From Bacteroidales bacterium (GTDB taxonomy: Bacteria > Bacteroidota > Bacteroidia > Bacteroidales > F082): a stretch of 36,037 bases of DNA. The stretch lies in the NCBI GenBank assembly GCA_016282015.1, contig JAEEJS010000070.1, positions 1 through 36,037 of the forward strand, written 5' to 3'. The translations under genes were made by a program, and so were the position numbers. Position 1 is the stretch's first letter. The number at the start of each line of letters is the position of its first letter. The notes beneath the pieces were generated by a model. That model was given only the letters and a program-made list of their open reading frames with translations. It was not told where the DNA came from and made no database searches. This document shows, piece by piece, positions 15,469 through 24,600 of the stretch.

Positions 15469-16638
15469 ATGGAAGTTTTTTTTAATTATAACTCTTTGAG
15501 TTTTATCGTTTTATGTGTTTTTGTCCTGACTTGGCTGATTCAAATGCTGTATTTTTGGGGACTGTTCAGCCGCTTGGCTTTCTTCAATAAAAAGAAATAC
15601 GACAAGGGCCAGCCGAATTATGAGCCTGTGTCGGTGATAGTCTGCGCCAAAGACGCATACGAGTATCTCATAGATTTGGTTCCCAAGATTCTGTCGCAGG
15701 ATTACCCTGAGTTTGAGCTGGTTATAGTTAACGACTGCTCGATAGACGAGACCACCGACTACCTGAAGGAACTGGTGCGTCAGCGTCCGGACATCAATGT
15801 GGTGTCGCTCACCCAGAGCCTCAACTTTTTCCATGGCAAGAAATTCCCGCTCAGCATGGGCATAAAATCGGCCAAATACGACCTTCTGCTGCTCACTGAC
15901 GCCGACTGTCTGCCAGACAGCGACCAATGGATCAAGCAGATGGTGGGCACATACCGCAAAGGAACTGAGGTGGTGTTGGGCTACGGACCGTATTTTACAC
16001 GTAAAGGCTTGCTGAACAAGCTCATACGCTTCGACACTCTTTACACAGCCATTCAGTATCTGTCGATGGCTTTGGCCAAGCGCCCGTACATGGGTGTGGG
16101 CCGCAACCTCTCATACCGTCGCGATCTTTTCTATAAAAACAAGGGATTTACCTCGCATTATACCATACCGTCGGGCGACGACGACATTTTCATCAGCCAG
16201 GTGGCCAACAAGCATAACACCCGCGTCTGTATAGATCCTCACAACAGGGTGGAATCGGAGCCCAAACGCACCTTCAGCGACTGGATTCACCAGAAGCGCC
16301 GCCACTACTCTACCGCCAACATGTACAAGAGGTCGACCAATTTCATATTGGGAACTCTGCTGATGAGCCGTTTGTTCTATTATGCGACGGGTATAACCCT
16401 GTTCTGCCTGTCTCCGGCCTTCCATTGCGGCAACGGATGTCCGGTTTATTACGTGGCGGTTGGCGCCTTGATGCTTTTACATGGCATCAGCATGGACTGG
16501 ATTTATGTAAAATCGGCAAAACAATTGGGTGAAAAGAAGTTAGGACTCCTCTTCACCCCACTGTATGATATTTTCTTCGTGATTTTTACAACCCTGCTCG
16601 GGTTGAGAAACACTATCGCAAAACCGAAGCGCTGGTAG
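15469..16638 (+). CDS. Membrane-associated family 2 glycosyltransferase
   Basis: Transfers sugar from a nucleotide donor to an envelope acceptor. The start chosen is the ATG at 15469 (MEVFFNYNSLSF); a TTG nine bases earlier is less likely. A membrane helix lies at about residues 10-32. The GT-A domain shows VSVIVCAKDA, VIVNDCSIDET, the DxD motif in LTDADCLP, and later GDDDIFIS and QKRRHYST, the last resembling the (Q/R)xxRW motif of processive enzymes. Two more membrane helices are near the C-terminus. Length is 389 residues. It stands alone between tgt and a convergent protease gene; the product is unknown. Confidence 0.88.
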   Translation: MEVFFNYNSLSFIVLCVFVLTWLIQMLYFWGLFSRLAFFNKKKYDKGQPNYEPVSVIVCAKDAYEYLIDLVPKILSQDYPEFELVIVNDCSIDETTDYLKELVRQRPDINVVSLTQSLNFFHGKKFPLSMGIKSAKYDLLLLTDADCLPDSDQWIKQMVGTYRKGTEVVLGYGPYFTRKGLLNKLIRFDTLYTAIQYLSMALAKRPYMGVGRNLSYRRDLFYKNKGFTSHYTIPSGDDDIFISQVANKHNTRVCIDPHNRVESEPKRTFSDWIHQKRRHYSTANMYKRSTNFILGTLLMSRLFYYATGITLFCLSPAFHCGNGCPVYYVAVGALMLLHGISMDWIYVKSAKQLGEKKLGLLFTPLYDIFFVIFTTLLGLRNTIAKPKRW

Positions 16639-16671
16639 TCAGCAGTCGACAGTTGTTGTATTCACCGCAGA

Positions 16672-19170
16672 CTATTTGGCAACCTTGACGGTAGCACCGT
16701 TCACTTTCACAAAATAGATGCCGTTATCCCAGTCGGAAGTGTTGAGCGTCAGCTCGTCTTGAGCCGTGGCGTTCACTATTCTCTGACCTATGGCGTTGAA
16801 AACCTCCACTTTGATGCTCCCATCCGAGATGATTATCAACTGGCTGTCGAAAGGATTCGGATATATCTGGAAGGCTGTTCCCTCCACTGGGTCAACAGCG
16901 TCCACAATCTGGCATTCTATGGCTCCCATATCAATAATGCCGTCCACAATGCGCTGATTGCCAAGATAATCGGGGCCAGTCACACCGGTCACCGAGTTGT
17001 CGCCGGCGTTAACCAGGGCCGAGTTGAGTGCGAGTGAGTAGTCGCCGGCTTCATAATCGATGAAACGAGGATAGCTGTCACTGTCGCTGCCGTCGTTTTC
17101 GCCGCTCAGATTTATGATATTGGTACCGGCATATCCTCCCTGAATTGCGCAATGGTCGAAAGTAGATGTGCCGTAAATCTGATTGTAGCCTGAAAGTTTG
17201 CTGTTACCCCAGAACACACTGTTGTAGAATCTGTTGTATTTTGATTCATTGTAAATGCCGCCACCCTCCTGCTCGGCTTCATTCTTGACGATATCGCAGT
17301 TTATCATGGTAATCTTGCCCTTGTTGTACATGCCTCCGCCAAGCTGGGCGCTGTTGTTGTCAAATATGGTGTTCACAAACTTGCTTTCCTTGTTTGGATA
17401 CACATACAGGGCGCCGCCCTTGGTCTGGGCGCTGTTGTCACTGAAACGGCTGTTTACCACGTTGACTCCCATCATGTCACAGATGGCTCCGCCGAGAGAG
17501 CCGCTGTTGCCTTCGAAAACACAGTTGTTGAAACGCACTGTCGAGTTATCATAATAAGCGCTGATGGCGTAAACTCCTCCACCGAAACCATCGGCAGTGT
17601 TATTCAAGAAGTTACAGTTTGAGAAACGGCTGTTGCAGCACAGATAGGCACCGCCTCCGGCTCCTGAGTATCCGTTTTGGATGGTAAAGCCGTCCCAGAT
17701 GGAATATTCCGAAGTCATGAAATGGTCGGTCTGATACAGCACACGGTGGGTGTTCATTCCATCGAGTATGGTCGGATTGGCAACCAGGTCGCGGTCGTCG
17801 AGGTTGAAATCGGGACCTTCATTGCCAGTGAAGCCGCCGTATACACGGTTGTTCTTGTAGATGTTGAAAGCGCCGTTAACGTTGTCAATGTCGCCGTAAT
17901 ATGTGCCAGACTTCACCCAAATCTGCTTTGAGCTTACATTGGCCAAAGCTGAAGCGTACTCCAAATAAGGGGTGGCGTTTTCCCAAGAAGTACCGTTGCC
18001 GGTGCCGTCAGCGTCCACGTGAATGATACCGTTTTCATCGGCTCTGATCTCCAAGGGATATATGTTCATCACTATGGCTTCTTTGCTATTAAAACCCGCC
18101 ACATCGTTGATGCTGTAGTAGTCGTTACCCATACCGCTCCATCCGAGGTTGAAGCTGAAAAAATCATTGCTGTCGTAGCCGTCGCACACAATGGCATGAC
18201 CGCCTCCGTCGTCGTTGAAGCCCGAGAAATAAATCGGCCGCGACTGGTCGAGATCGCTCTTCAGTAATGCTATCCATTCTTCTTCGGTGTATTGTGTGCG
18301 GGCCTTGTACACTGCCGCACTGTATCCGAAATACTGACGGAGAGCTATTTCAACATCCGGCGAGTTAGCTCCGCTTGAGCTAGCTCCGAAGTTCATATCC
18401 ACACCGACACCGCAGTGATACATCAGCAGAGCCACAGCTTTAGCTTCATCAGTAAGCAGTTCGCCAAGATCGTTCGGCATGATATCCCATTCGTAGGTTG
18501 TCTCACCGAAATTGGCCGATAACTGACCGTAGGTACTGTGGTAATAAGAGTGGGAGCCCTGACCTTGAACCGGGTAATCCCAATATTTCATAATCTGAGC
18601 CATGGCACAGGCCACGCAACCTGCATAGCAGTGGTTGCCGTTCCAATAGTTTTGGCACTCTGGAGCATAATAGTTGTAAGGATAACTCTGATTCCATGTT
18701 GTCTGCAGCAGGGTCTCCACTGTCTTTGTATTTTTTGCTGCAGGCAACTCATTGTTTTCCAGCGCTTTCCATTCCAAGTCAGCATTAGCCATCATCACTC
18801 CTTTTTCGTCGCAATAGTCGGCATTTCTGCTGTAGCTTTCAATAAAATACCAGGCTGTCTCAGGGATCTCACCTTCATAGCTGTTCCTGGTCGAATATGC
18901 CAACACCGGCCTCATGTTCCTCGATGCTGACACTATCACAAAGCCACCGCCTTCGACATTGAAAATGTAAAGATTAGGCTGGCCGTCGGTTCCGTTCTCG
19001 GTATGAAACAGCGACAGCTGAGCTTTGGCCGCTCCGGTCTTGGCTGAAATGAAGTTCGAACCTATCTCCTCAGCTTGGCCTACATTTACAAAGCTTTGCG
19101 CGGACAAATAATTTCCAAGAAACAATATGACTGCAAATGTCAAAAGCAATCTGAAATAATTTTTATTCAT
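16672..19170 (-). CDS. Secreted C10 cysteine protease with PMP-type beta-helix and T9SS domain
   Basis: Exported peptidase of the streptopain/interpain family (C10). The signal peptide is residues 1-~24 (FAVILFLGNYLSAQS). A propeptide-like region follows to about 150 (GGGFVIVSASRNMRPVLAYS is its conserved strand). In the catalytic domain the nucleophile is Cys185 in GCVACAMAQIMKYW, the base His325 in GGGHAIVCDGY, with Trp344 in FNLGWSGMG. Residues ~375-740 form a right-handed beta-helix with PMP-like repeats (FSNCNFLNNTADGFGGGVY, FEGNSGSLGGAI, FDNNSAQLGGGMY). The last ~75 residues are a T9SS type A sorting domain (FQIYPNPFDS ... GIYFVKVNG). Length is 832 residues. It is divergent from hutU. 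Confidence 0.93.
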   Translation of the reverse strand: MNKNYFRLLLTFAVILFLGNYLSAQSFVNVGQAEEIGSNFISAKTGAAKAQLSLFHTENGTDGQPNLYIFNVEGGGFVIVSASRNMRPVLAYSTRNSYEGEIPETAWYFIESYSRNADYCDEKGVMMANADLEWKALENNELPAAKNTKTVETLLQTTWNQSYPYNYYAPECQNYWNGNHCYAGCVACAMAQIMKYWDYPVQGQGSHSYYHSTYGQLSANFGETTYEWDIMPNDLGELLTDEAKAVALLMYHCGVGVDMNFGASSSGANSPDVEIALRQYFGYSAAVYKARTQYTEEEWIALLKSDLDQSRPIYFSGFNDDGGGHAIVCDGYDSNDFFSFNLGWSGMGNDYYSINDVAGFNSKEAIVMNIYPLEIRADENGIIHVDADGTGNGTSWENATPYLEYASALANVSSKQIWVKSGTYYGDIDNVNGAFNIYKNNRVYGGFTGNEGPDFNLDDRDLVANPTILDGMNTHRVLYQTDHFMTSEYSIWDGFTIQNGYSGAGGGAYLCCNSRFSNCNFLNNTADGFGGGVYAISAYYDNSTVRFNNCVFEGNSGSLGGAICDMMGVNVVNSRFSDNSAQTKGGALYVYPNKESKFVNTIFDNNSAQLGGGMYNKGKITMINCDIVKNEAEQEGGGIYNESKYNRFYNSVFWGNSKLSGYNQIYGTSTFDHCAIQGGYAGTNIINLSGENDGSDSDSYPRFIDYEAGDYSLALNSALVNAGDNSVTGVTGPDYLGNQRIVDGIIDMGAIECQIVDAVDPVEGTAFQIYPNPFDSQLIIISDGSIKVEVFNAIGQRIVNATAQDELTLNTSDWDNGIYFVKVNGATVKVAK

Positions 19171-19192
19171 TTTTTTATGATTAATAATGCTG

Positions 19193-19200
19193 CAAAGATA
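19193..19200 (-). promoter_or_regulatory. -7 element for the C10 protease
   Basis: Minus strand reads TATCTTTG, 22 bases before the start codon at 19170. It is adjacent to the opposite-facing hutU element. Confidence 0.6.
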
Positions 19201-19209
19201 TAAATTTCT

Positions 19210-19217
19210 TAAATTTG
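19210..19217 (+). promoter_or_regulatory. -7 element for hutU
   Basis: TAAATTTG fits TAnnTTTG and ends 38 bases before the hutU start. Only nine bases separate it from the divergent protease element, so binding of polymerase at one may exclude the other. Confidence 0.5.
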
Positions 19218-19255
19218 CAGGTTAAAAATTTGAGAGTATTAAAATTAATTTTTAT

Positions 19256-21250
19256 ATGAACGATTTTCAAAAAGAGATACTTGCCGGCATTCCAGCAGAG
19301 CTTCCCGAAGTGAAGGAATACGACAAGAACATCAATCACGCGCCAAAACGTAAGGACATTTTGACCAAGGAGCAGAAACGCCTGGCTTTGAAGAACGCCC
19401 TCCGCTATTTCCCGGAGAGACTTCATGCCCAACTGGCTCCGGAGTTTTACGACGAGTTGCAGAAATACGGCCGCATCTATATGTACCGTTTCCGTCCGTC
19501 ATACAAGATGTACGCCCGTCCGATAGACGAATATCCGGCCAAATGCCGTCAGGCTGCAGCCATCATGCTTATGATCCAGAACAACTTGGACCCGGCAGTG
19601 GCACAGCATCCGCATGAGCTCATCATCTACGGCGGCAACGGCGCCATCTTCCAGAACTGGGCTCAGTACCGCCTGGTGATGCAGTACCTTGCCAACATGA
19701 CCGACGAGCAGACTCTGGTCATGTACTCAGGTCACCCGATGGGACTCTTCCCTTCGCACAAAGAGGCTCCGCGCGTCATTGTCACCAACGGCATGATGAT
19801 TCCGAACTATTCGAAGCCGGACGACTGGGAGCGTTTCAACGCACTGGGCGTGACACAATATGGCCAGATGACAGCCGGTTCGTATATGTACATCGGACCA
19901 CAAGGTATCGTTCACGGCACCACCATCACAGTGTTGAACGCCTCGCGTAAGCAAGGCGGCACACCGGCGGGCAAGCTGTTCATCACAGCGGGTCTCGGCG
20001 GCATGTCAGGCGCTCAGCCAAAAGCAGGTAACATAGCCGGTGTGGTGTCAATCACTGCTGAAATCAACCCGTCGGCTGCCAAGAAACGTTTCGATCAGGG
20101 TTGGGTGGATGAAATCCACGAGAACCTTGACGAGCTGTTCGTGAAAGTCAACGACGCCCGCGCCAAGAAGATCGCCCGTTCGTTCGCCTATCAGGGCAAC
20201 GTGGTCGACCTTTGGGAATATGCGGCAAGCAAAGGCATACAGGTGGATCTTGGCTCAGACCAGACCTCACTGCACAACCCGTTCGCAGGCGGCTATTATC
20301 CTGTAGGATACAGCTTTGAGGAGTCAAAGAAGATGATGGCGGAAGAGCCAGCCAAATTCAAAGAGGCGGTTTACGCTTCGTTGCGCCGGCACGTTGCGGC
20401 CATCAACAAACTCACAGCCAAGGGCATGTACTTCTTCGACTACGGCAACGCATTCCTGCTTGAGAGCAGCCGTGCCGGCGCCGATATATTGAAAGAAGAC
20501 GGCAAGTTCCGTTATCCTTCATACGTACAGGACATCATGGGACCTATGTACTTCGACTACGGTTTCGGTCCGTTCCGTTGGGTCTGCACCTCAGGCAAAC
20601 CGGAGGATCTGCAGGTAACCGACGACATAGCATGCAAGGTTCTGGAAAACATAGCCAAGTCATCGCCTAAGGAGATTCAGCAGCAGATGCACGATAACAT
20701 TCAGTGGATCAAGGGTGCACAGGCCAACCACCTCGTAGTGGGTTCACAGGCCCGTATCCTCTACGCCGACTGCGAAGGCCGCACCAAGATTGCGGCAGAG
20801 TTCAACAAAGCCATAGCTGACGGCCGACTGACAGCTCCGGTTGTTTTAGGTCGTGACCACCACGATGTTTCAGGTACAGACTCGCCGTTCCGTGAGACTT
20901 CCAACATCTATGACGGATCAAGCTTCACAGCCGACATGGCCATCCAGAACGTCATAGGCGACGGATTCCGCGGCGCAACATGGGTTTCTATCCATAACGG
21001 CGGCGGCGTAGGCTGGGGCGAGGTCATCAACGGTGGCTTCGGCATGGTTCTTGACGGAACTCCTGAAGCCGACAGACGTCTGCACTGCATGCTTCACTGG
21101 GATGTGAACAACGGTATAGCCCGTCGCAGCTGGGCCCGTAATGAACCGGCCATGTTCGCCATCAAGCGCGCCATGGAGGTCGAGCCTCGTCTGAAGGTCA
21201 CCATGCCTAACATTGCAGATGACGAAATGATAGCAAAAATCGTAAAATAG
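19256..21250 (+). CDS. hutU: Urocanate hydratase
   Basis: Second enzyme of histidine breakdown; it hydrates urocanate to imidazolone propionate with tightly bound NAD+. Family segments include YGGNGAIFQNWAQYRL, MYSGHPMGLFPS, PQGIVHGTT, ITAGLGGMSGAQPKA, the NAD-site SDQTSLHNPFAGGYYPVG, VLGRDHHDVSGTDSPFRET and IHNGGGVGWGEVINGG. Length is 664 residues, longer than the ~555 of E. coli-type enzymes, matching the long form common in Bacteroidota. The other hut genes (hutH, hutI, ftcD) are absent from this window, so it is either separated from them or the pathway is dispersed. Confidence 0.96.
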   Translation: MNDFQKEILAGIPAELPEVKEYDKNINHAPKRKDILTKEQKRLALKNALRYFPERLHAQLAPEFYDELQKYGRIYMYRFRPSYKMYARPIDEYPAKCRQAAAIMLMIQNNLDPAVAQHPHELIIYGGNGAIFQNWAQYRLVMQYLANMTDEQTLVMYSGHPMGLFPSHKEAPRVIVTNGMMIPNYSKPDDWERFNALGVTQYGQMTAGSYMYIGPQGIVHGTTITVLNASRKQGGTPAGKLFITAGLGGMSGAQPKAGNIAGVVSITAEINPSAAKKRFDQGWVDEIHENLDELFVKVNDARAKKIARSFAYQGNVVDLWEYAASKGIQVDLGSDQTSLHNPFAGGYYPVGYSFEESKKMMAEEPAKFKEAVYASLRRHVAAINKLTAKGMYFFDYGNAFLLESSRAGADILKEDGKFRYPSYVQDIMGPMYFDYGFGPFRWVCTSGKPEDLQVTDDIACKVLENIAKSSPKEIQQQMHDNIQWIKGAQANHLVVGSQARILYADCEGRTKIAAEFNKAIADGRLTAPVVLGRDHHDVSGTDSPFRETSNIYDGSSFTADMAIQNVIGDGFRGATWVSIHNGGGVGWGEVINGGFGMVLDGTPEADRRLHCMLHWDVNNGIARRSWARNEPAMFAIKRAMEVEPRLKVTMPNIADDEMIAKIVK

Positions 21251-21315
21251 CCCACCTAATGGCTAACGGCCAAAGGTTAAACAAAAAATCATTAACAATT
21301 AAAAATAAATCGCGT

Positions 21316-22050
21316 ATGAAAAAATTATTCTTTACATTAGCATTAGTTCTTGCTGTGTTCGCATTGTCGGCACAGAGTTTCAGAGTCGTCACAGAAAACG
21401 GCGATGTCGTTGAGAGCGGCTCATCATTCTACGTTTACGGCCAAGGCAATGAATGGGGTGAATTGGCTCTCGAGCTCGAAGTCGAAGCTCTTGAAGACGT
21501 CACTCTGGTTGCCCAGAAGGTGGAAATCAATGTTGTTGAGGGTACCTACAACATGCTTTGCTTAGACCAGTGCTACGCTCCTAGCGTTTATGTAACTCCA
21601 GAGGTTGCTTTCGCTAACGGAGACAGCAAGGATTTCAGCATGCACTACCAGTATGAAGAATCACTTGAAGCCGTTGCAGGTATGGAGCAAATCATGCAAT
21701 ACATCATCTACCCTGCCGACGACACTCACAACCAGTTCGTCATCAATGTCACATTCAAGTATTCTTTGGATGGCATCGAAGAGAACAGCTTGGTCAATGA
21801 ATTCAGCAACGCTTATCCTTCACCGGCTCGCGACATGGTCAACTTCGACTACAGCTTCAACGCAGGCGTCAACAACGCAGCCGTGGCCATCTACAACATG
21901 ATGGGTCAGGAAGTACTCCGCAGCGATATCAGCGGCATGAGCGGCAAGGCCAGCCTCAATGTTAGCGACCTCGCCGAGGGCGTTTATTTCTACAGCCTCA
22001 TCGTCAACGGTGCCAACGCCAAAAGCGGAAAGTTGGTTGTTAGCCGTTAG
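21316..22050 (+). CDS. Small T9SS cargo protein of unknown function
   Basis: Secreted protein. The start chosen is the ATG at 21316, giving a signal peptide MKKLFFTLALVLAVFALSAQS; an open extension 19 codons upstream has no such signal. Residues ~22-150 are acidic and beta-rich with no family I recognise; the pattern (YGQGNEWGELALELEVEAL) suggests an immunoglobulin-like fold. The last ~75 residues are a T9SS type A sorting domain (NAYPSPARDMVNFDY ... GVYFYSLIVNG). Length is 244 residues. It follows hutU by 65 bases with no obvious promoter, and ends before a strong terminator. Confidence 0.87.
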   Translation: MKKLFFTLALVLAVFALSAQSFRVVTENGDVVESGSSFYVYGQGNEWGELALELEVEALEDVTLVAQKVEINVVEGTYNMLCLDQCYAPSVYVTPEVAFANGDSKDFSMHYQYEESLEAVAGMEQIMQYIIYPADDTHNQFVINVTFKYSLDGIEENSLVNEFSNAYPSPARDMVNFDYSFNAGVNNAAVAIYNMMGQEVLRSDISGMSGKASLNVSDLAEGVYFYSLIVNGANAKSGKLVVSR

Positions 22051-22070
22051 TATTTAGATAATTGGAATAA

Positions 22071-22106
22071 AATAAGCGCCGCGAGAATTCGCGGCGCTTA
22101 TTTTTT
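22071..22106. terminator. Strong bidirectional terminator
   Basis: A perfect 14-bp GC-rich stem (22071-22084 with 22089-22102) with loop GAAT is followed by T6 on the plus strand and by a T-rich tract on the minus strand. It separates the convergent T9SS protein and rny genes and likely serves both. Confidence 0.92.
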
Positions 22107-22121
22107 ACGGTCTTCAGAATG

Positions 22122-23681
22122 CTACTTCGCAAACTGAACCGCTCTGGTCTCTCTGATAACGGTGATTTTGATCTGTCCCGGATAGGTCATCTCGGTTTGG
22201 ATCTGACGTGAGAGATCGTATGCGATTGTATCGGCTTCCTGGTCGCTGACCTTGTCGGCTCCGACTATGACGCGGAGCTCGCGGCCTGCCTGGATAGCGT
22301 AGGTCTTCACCACACCCGGGTAAGAAAGTGCCATCTTCTCGAGTTTGTTCAGACGCTGGATGTAAGCCTCCACCACCTCGCGGCGGGCACCCGGACGGGC
22401 ACCTGAGATAGCGTCGCACACTTGGACTATAGGTGCAATGAGCGATTCCATTTCTATTTCGTCGTGGTGAGCACCGATAGCGTTGCACACATCGGCTTTC
22501 TCCTTGTACTTCTCCGCTGTCTTCATACCGAGAATGGCGTGCGGCAGTTCTTCCTCGTTTTCGGCCACTTTACCGATATCGTGAAGCAAACCTGCGCGTT
22601 TTGCCACTTTAGGATTCAAGCCCAACTCAGCTGCCATGGTGGCGCAAAGCTTAGCTGTCTCGATAGAGTGCTGCAGAAGGTTCTGTCCGTATGATGAACG
22701 GTATTTCATACGACCTATCATTCTCACCAACTCAGGGGCGAGATTGTGTATGCCAAGGTCGATGACTGTACGCTTACCTGTCTCAATTATTTCCTGTTCG
22801 ACCTGTTTCTCAACCTTCTTCACCACCTCTTCGATACGTGCCGGGTGGATACGACCGTCGGTGACGAGTTTCTGTAGTGACAGACGGGCAATTTCACGGC
22901 GGATCGGGTCGAAGCCTGACAGCAGAATGGCGTCTGGGCTGTCGTCTATGATGATTTCAACTCCGGTCAATGACTCGAGGGCACGGATGTTACGTCCCTC
23001 ACGACCGATTATGCGTCCTTTTATTTCGTCATTTTCAATGTTGAACACCGAAACAGTGTTCTCGATGGCGTGTTCTGAAGCTGTTCTCTGGATGGTTTCA
23101 AGCACTATCTTCTTGGCATCCTGGTTGGCCGACATTTTAGCCTCCTCGACTATTTCCTTGGCGAGGACCATAGCCTCTGCGCGGGCCTCGTCTTTCACAG
23201 CCTCTTTAAGCTGTTCCTTAGCCTCGTTTACTGTAAGTCCTGAGATGGATTCGAGCATCTTTTTCTGCTCATCGTGAATCTTGTCGAGTTCTGCCTGACG
23301 TTTGGCGAGATTTTCCTGCTGGTTTGTAAGTGTTTGCTGCTGATGGTTCAGGTCGTTGGCCTTGCGGTTGAGCTCCTCGTTGCGCTGGTTAACCTGCTGC
23401 TGCATCTGCTGCACACGGCTCTCAGCTTTCTGGATCTCACGTTTCTTTTCGTTGGTTTCCTTCTCGTAATCTGACTTCATCTGCAGGAATTTTTCCTTAG
23501 CCTGCAAAATCTTGTCTTTCTTGATTACTTCTCCTTTTTCCTTTGCCTCTTCCAGTAACTGCTGGCTTTTCTTTGTCAATGCGTTACGCATCATAGTGGT
23601 TGCCAACAGCACACCAAGTCCCAGTCCTACGACACCTATCGCTGCGTAAATGATAACTGTGCTGATTTGTAGTAATAACAT
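22122..23681 (-). CDS. rny: Ribonuclease Y
   Basis: Membrane-anchored endoribonuclease that starts mRNA decay. Residues ~7-28 form the single membrane helix. A long coiled coil covers about 35-200 (rich in Gln, Glu and Lys). The KH RNA-binding domain contains [10 protein letters not shown] (222-231), and the HD phosphohydrolase domain has His367-Asp368 in GLLHDIGK, with a preceding His338 and following GAHHDE. Length is 519 residues, normal for the family. It lies downstream of zapA with a ~225-base gap that probably holds 6S RNA. Confidence 0.97.
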   Translation of the reverse strand: MLLLQISTVIIYAAIGVVGLGLGVLLATTMMRNALTKKSQQLLEEAKEKGEVIKKDKILQAKEKFLQMKSDYEKETNEKKREIQKAESRVQQMQQQVNQRNEELNRKANDLNHQQQTLTNQQENLAKRQAELDKIHDEQKKMLESISGLTVNEAKEQLKEAVKDEARAEAMVLAKEIVEEAKMSANQDAKKIVLETIQRTASEHAIENTVSVFNIENDEIKGRIIGREGRNIRALESLTGVEIIIDDSPDAILLSGFDPIRREIARLSLQKLVTDGRIHPARIEEVVKKVEKQVEQEIIETGKRTVIDLGIHNLAPELVRMIGRMKYRSSYGQNLLQHSIETAKLCATMAAELGLNPKVAKRAGLLHDIGKVAENEEELPHAILGMKTAEKYKEKADVCNAIGAHHDEIEMESLIAPIVQVCDAISGARPGARREVVEAYIQRLNKLEKMALSYPGVVKTYAIQAGRELRVIVGADKVSDQEADTIAYDLSRQIQTEMTYPGQIKITVIRETRAVQFAK

Positions 23682-23699
23682 TTTTTAAAATAAGATTTT

Positions 23700-23835
23700 A
23701 CTCTTCCGCGGGAAGAAAAGAATCTGCCTGCCCAAAGGGATCGTAAACCCTTGAATATTACGCTTATGGCTGCCACGATACGCAAACGTCCACTGGCGTT
23801 AAAGCTCCTCTTGCGAGGATGAGGCCTGTTTTTGT
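23700..23835 (-). ncRNA. ssrS: Probable 6S RNA between zapA and rny
   Basis: This 224-base gap between zapA and rny is too long and structured for a simple spacer and has no convincing reading frame. Read on the minus strand, CTCATCCTCGC near 23813-23823 can pair with GCGGAAGAG (23701-23709) as an interrupted closing stem, extended inwards by AAGAGGA with TTTTCTT (with wobble pairs). The interior holds a hairpin AAGGG/CCCTT around TTTACGAT. 6S RNA lies beside zapA in many bacteria, and my recollection is that Bacteroidota keep it between zapA and rny. Ends are approximate; the assignment rests on position and a hand fold. Confidence 0.5.
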
Positions 23836-23905
23836 ACCCATGAGTCAACCTGTTAATTGTTGTTAGTGTTAAGGTTACATCATGCGTCGGGCAGACAGAT
23901 AAATC

Positions 23906-24199
23906 TTATAAGTTTTCAGTCAACAATGCATCGATCACATCAAGCTGCTTGTCGAGATATTGGTCCTTGAATGCGGAGTCATTTTCATACTTCACCACGC
24001 TTGTAGCGAACTGGATGCATGCCATTGAGACCAGCGACAAATAGTCCTTGTCTGTGTATACCCTCTTATAATCGTTCACCCGTTCGTTAATCAGTTCGGC
24101 CGCTCTCCGCACCTTATCCTCGTCAGCTTTGTCAATTGTCAGACGATAATTGCGTTCAGCAACGGTAACATTGATCTTTATTTCATCACTTTCGCTCAT
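23906..24199 (-). CDS. zapA: Cell division protein ZapA
   Basis: Small FtsZ-associated protein that cross-links protofilaments. The N-terminal beta-rich part (IKINVTVAERNYRLTID) is followed by the typical RRAAELINERV helix and a C-terminal coiled coil. Length is 97 residues, as expected. The gene is 12 bases downstream of a small coiled-coil gene and ahead of the putative 6S RNA. Confidence 0.9.
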   Translation of the reverse strand: MSESDEIKINVTVAERNYRLTIDKADEDKVRRAAELINERVNDYKRVYTDKDYLSLVSMACIQFATSVVKYENDSAFKDQYLDKQLDVIDALLTENL

Positions 24200-24211
24200 C
24201 TTCGTCTAAAT

Positions 24212-24508
24212 TTATGACTGTTCGGCGTTCAATATCGCAACACATTGATCTATTTCCTTAACCAATGCCTTGATCAACTGCCTACTATCTTCTATTTCCT
24301 TCTCGTTTCCGAGTGCGTTAACAATAGTTGTTTTATTAAATTTATCTTTCAATTCCGCGTTCTCCTTCTGAAGAGCCTCCAGATTGCTCTGCAACTCCTC
24401 ATTACGGCGAACCAGCTCACTGTTCCGGTCGACAAGCTGATTCTTCAGCGCAACGAGCTTCCTGAGCTTCACTTCAATTTCTGAAAGTCTTACACTTAAA
24501 TCAGCCAT
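24212..24508 (-). CDS. Small coiled-coil protein upstream of zapA
   Basis: A 98-residue, almost wholly helical protein with clear heptads from residue ~5 to 60 (LRKLVALKNQLVDRNSELVRRNEEL) and a C-terminal helix. Its size, coiled coil and coupling to zapA recall ZapB-like division factors, but I see no specific sequence signature. It is the first gene after a promoter and is probably co-transcribed with zapA. Confidence 0.78.
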   Translation of the reverse strand: MADLSVRLSEIEVKLRKLVALKNQLVDRNSELVRRNEELQSNLEALQKENAELKDKFNKTTIVNALGNEKEIEDSRQLIKALVKEIDQCVAILNAEQS

Positions 24509-24540
24509 CTTCGTTTACAGTTTACTTTAGAATTTCCGCA

Positions 24541-24548
24541 CAAAGATA
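24541..24548 (-). promoter_or_regulatory. -7 element for coiled-coil/zapA genes
   Basis: Minus strand reads TATCTTTG, matching TAnnTTTG, 32 bases before the start codon at 24508. Confidence 0.6.
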
Positions 24549-24600
24549 AGCATAATAATGGCACCTTGCAAACTTTTTTTTGAAAAATTTCAAAAGGGGG

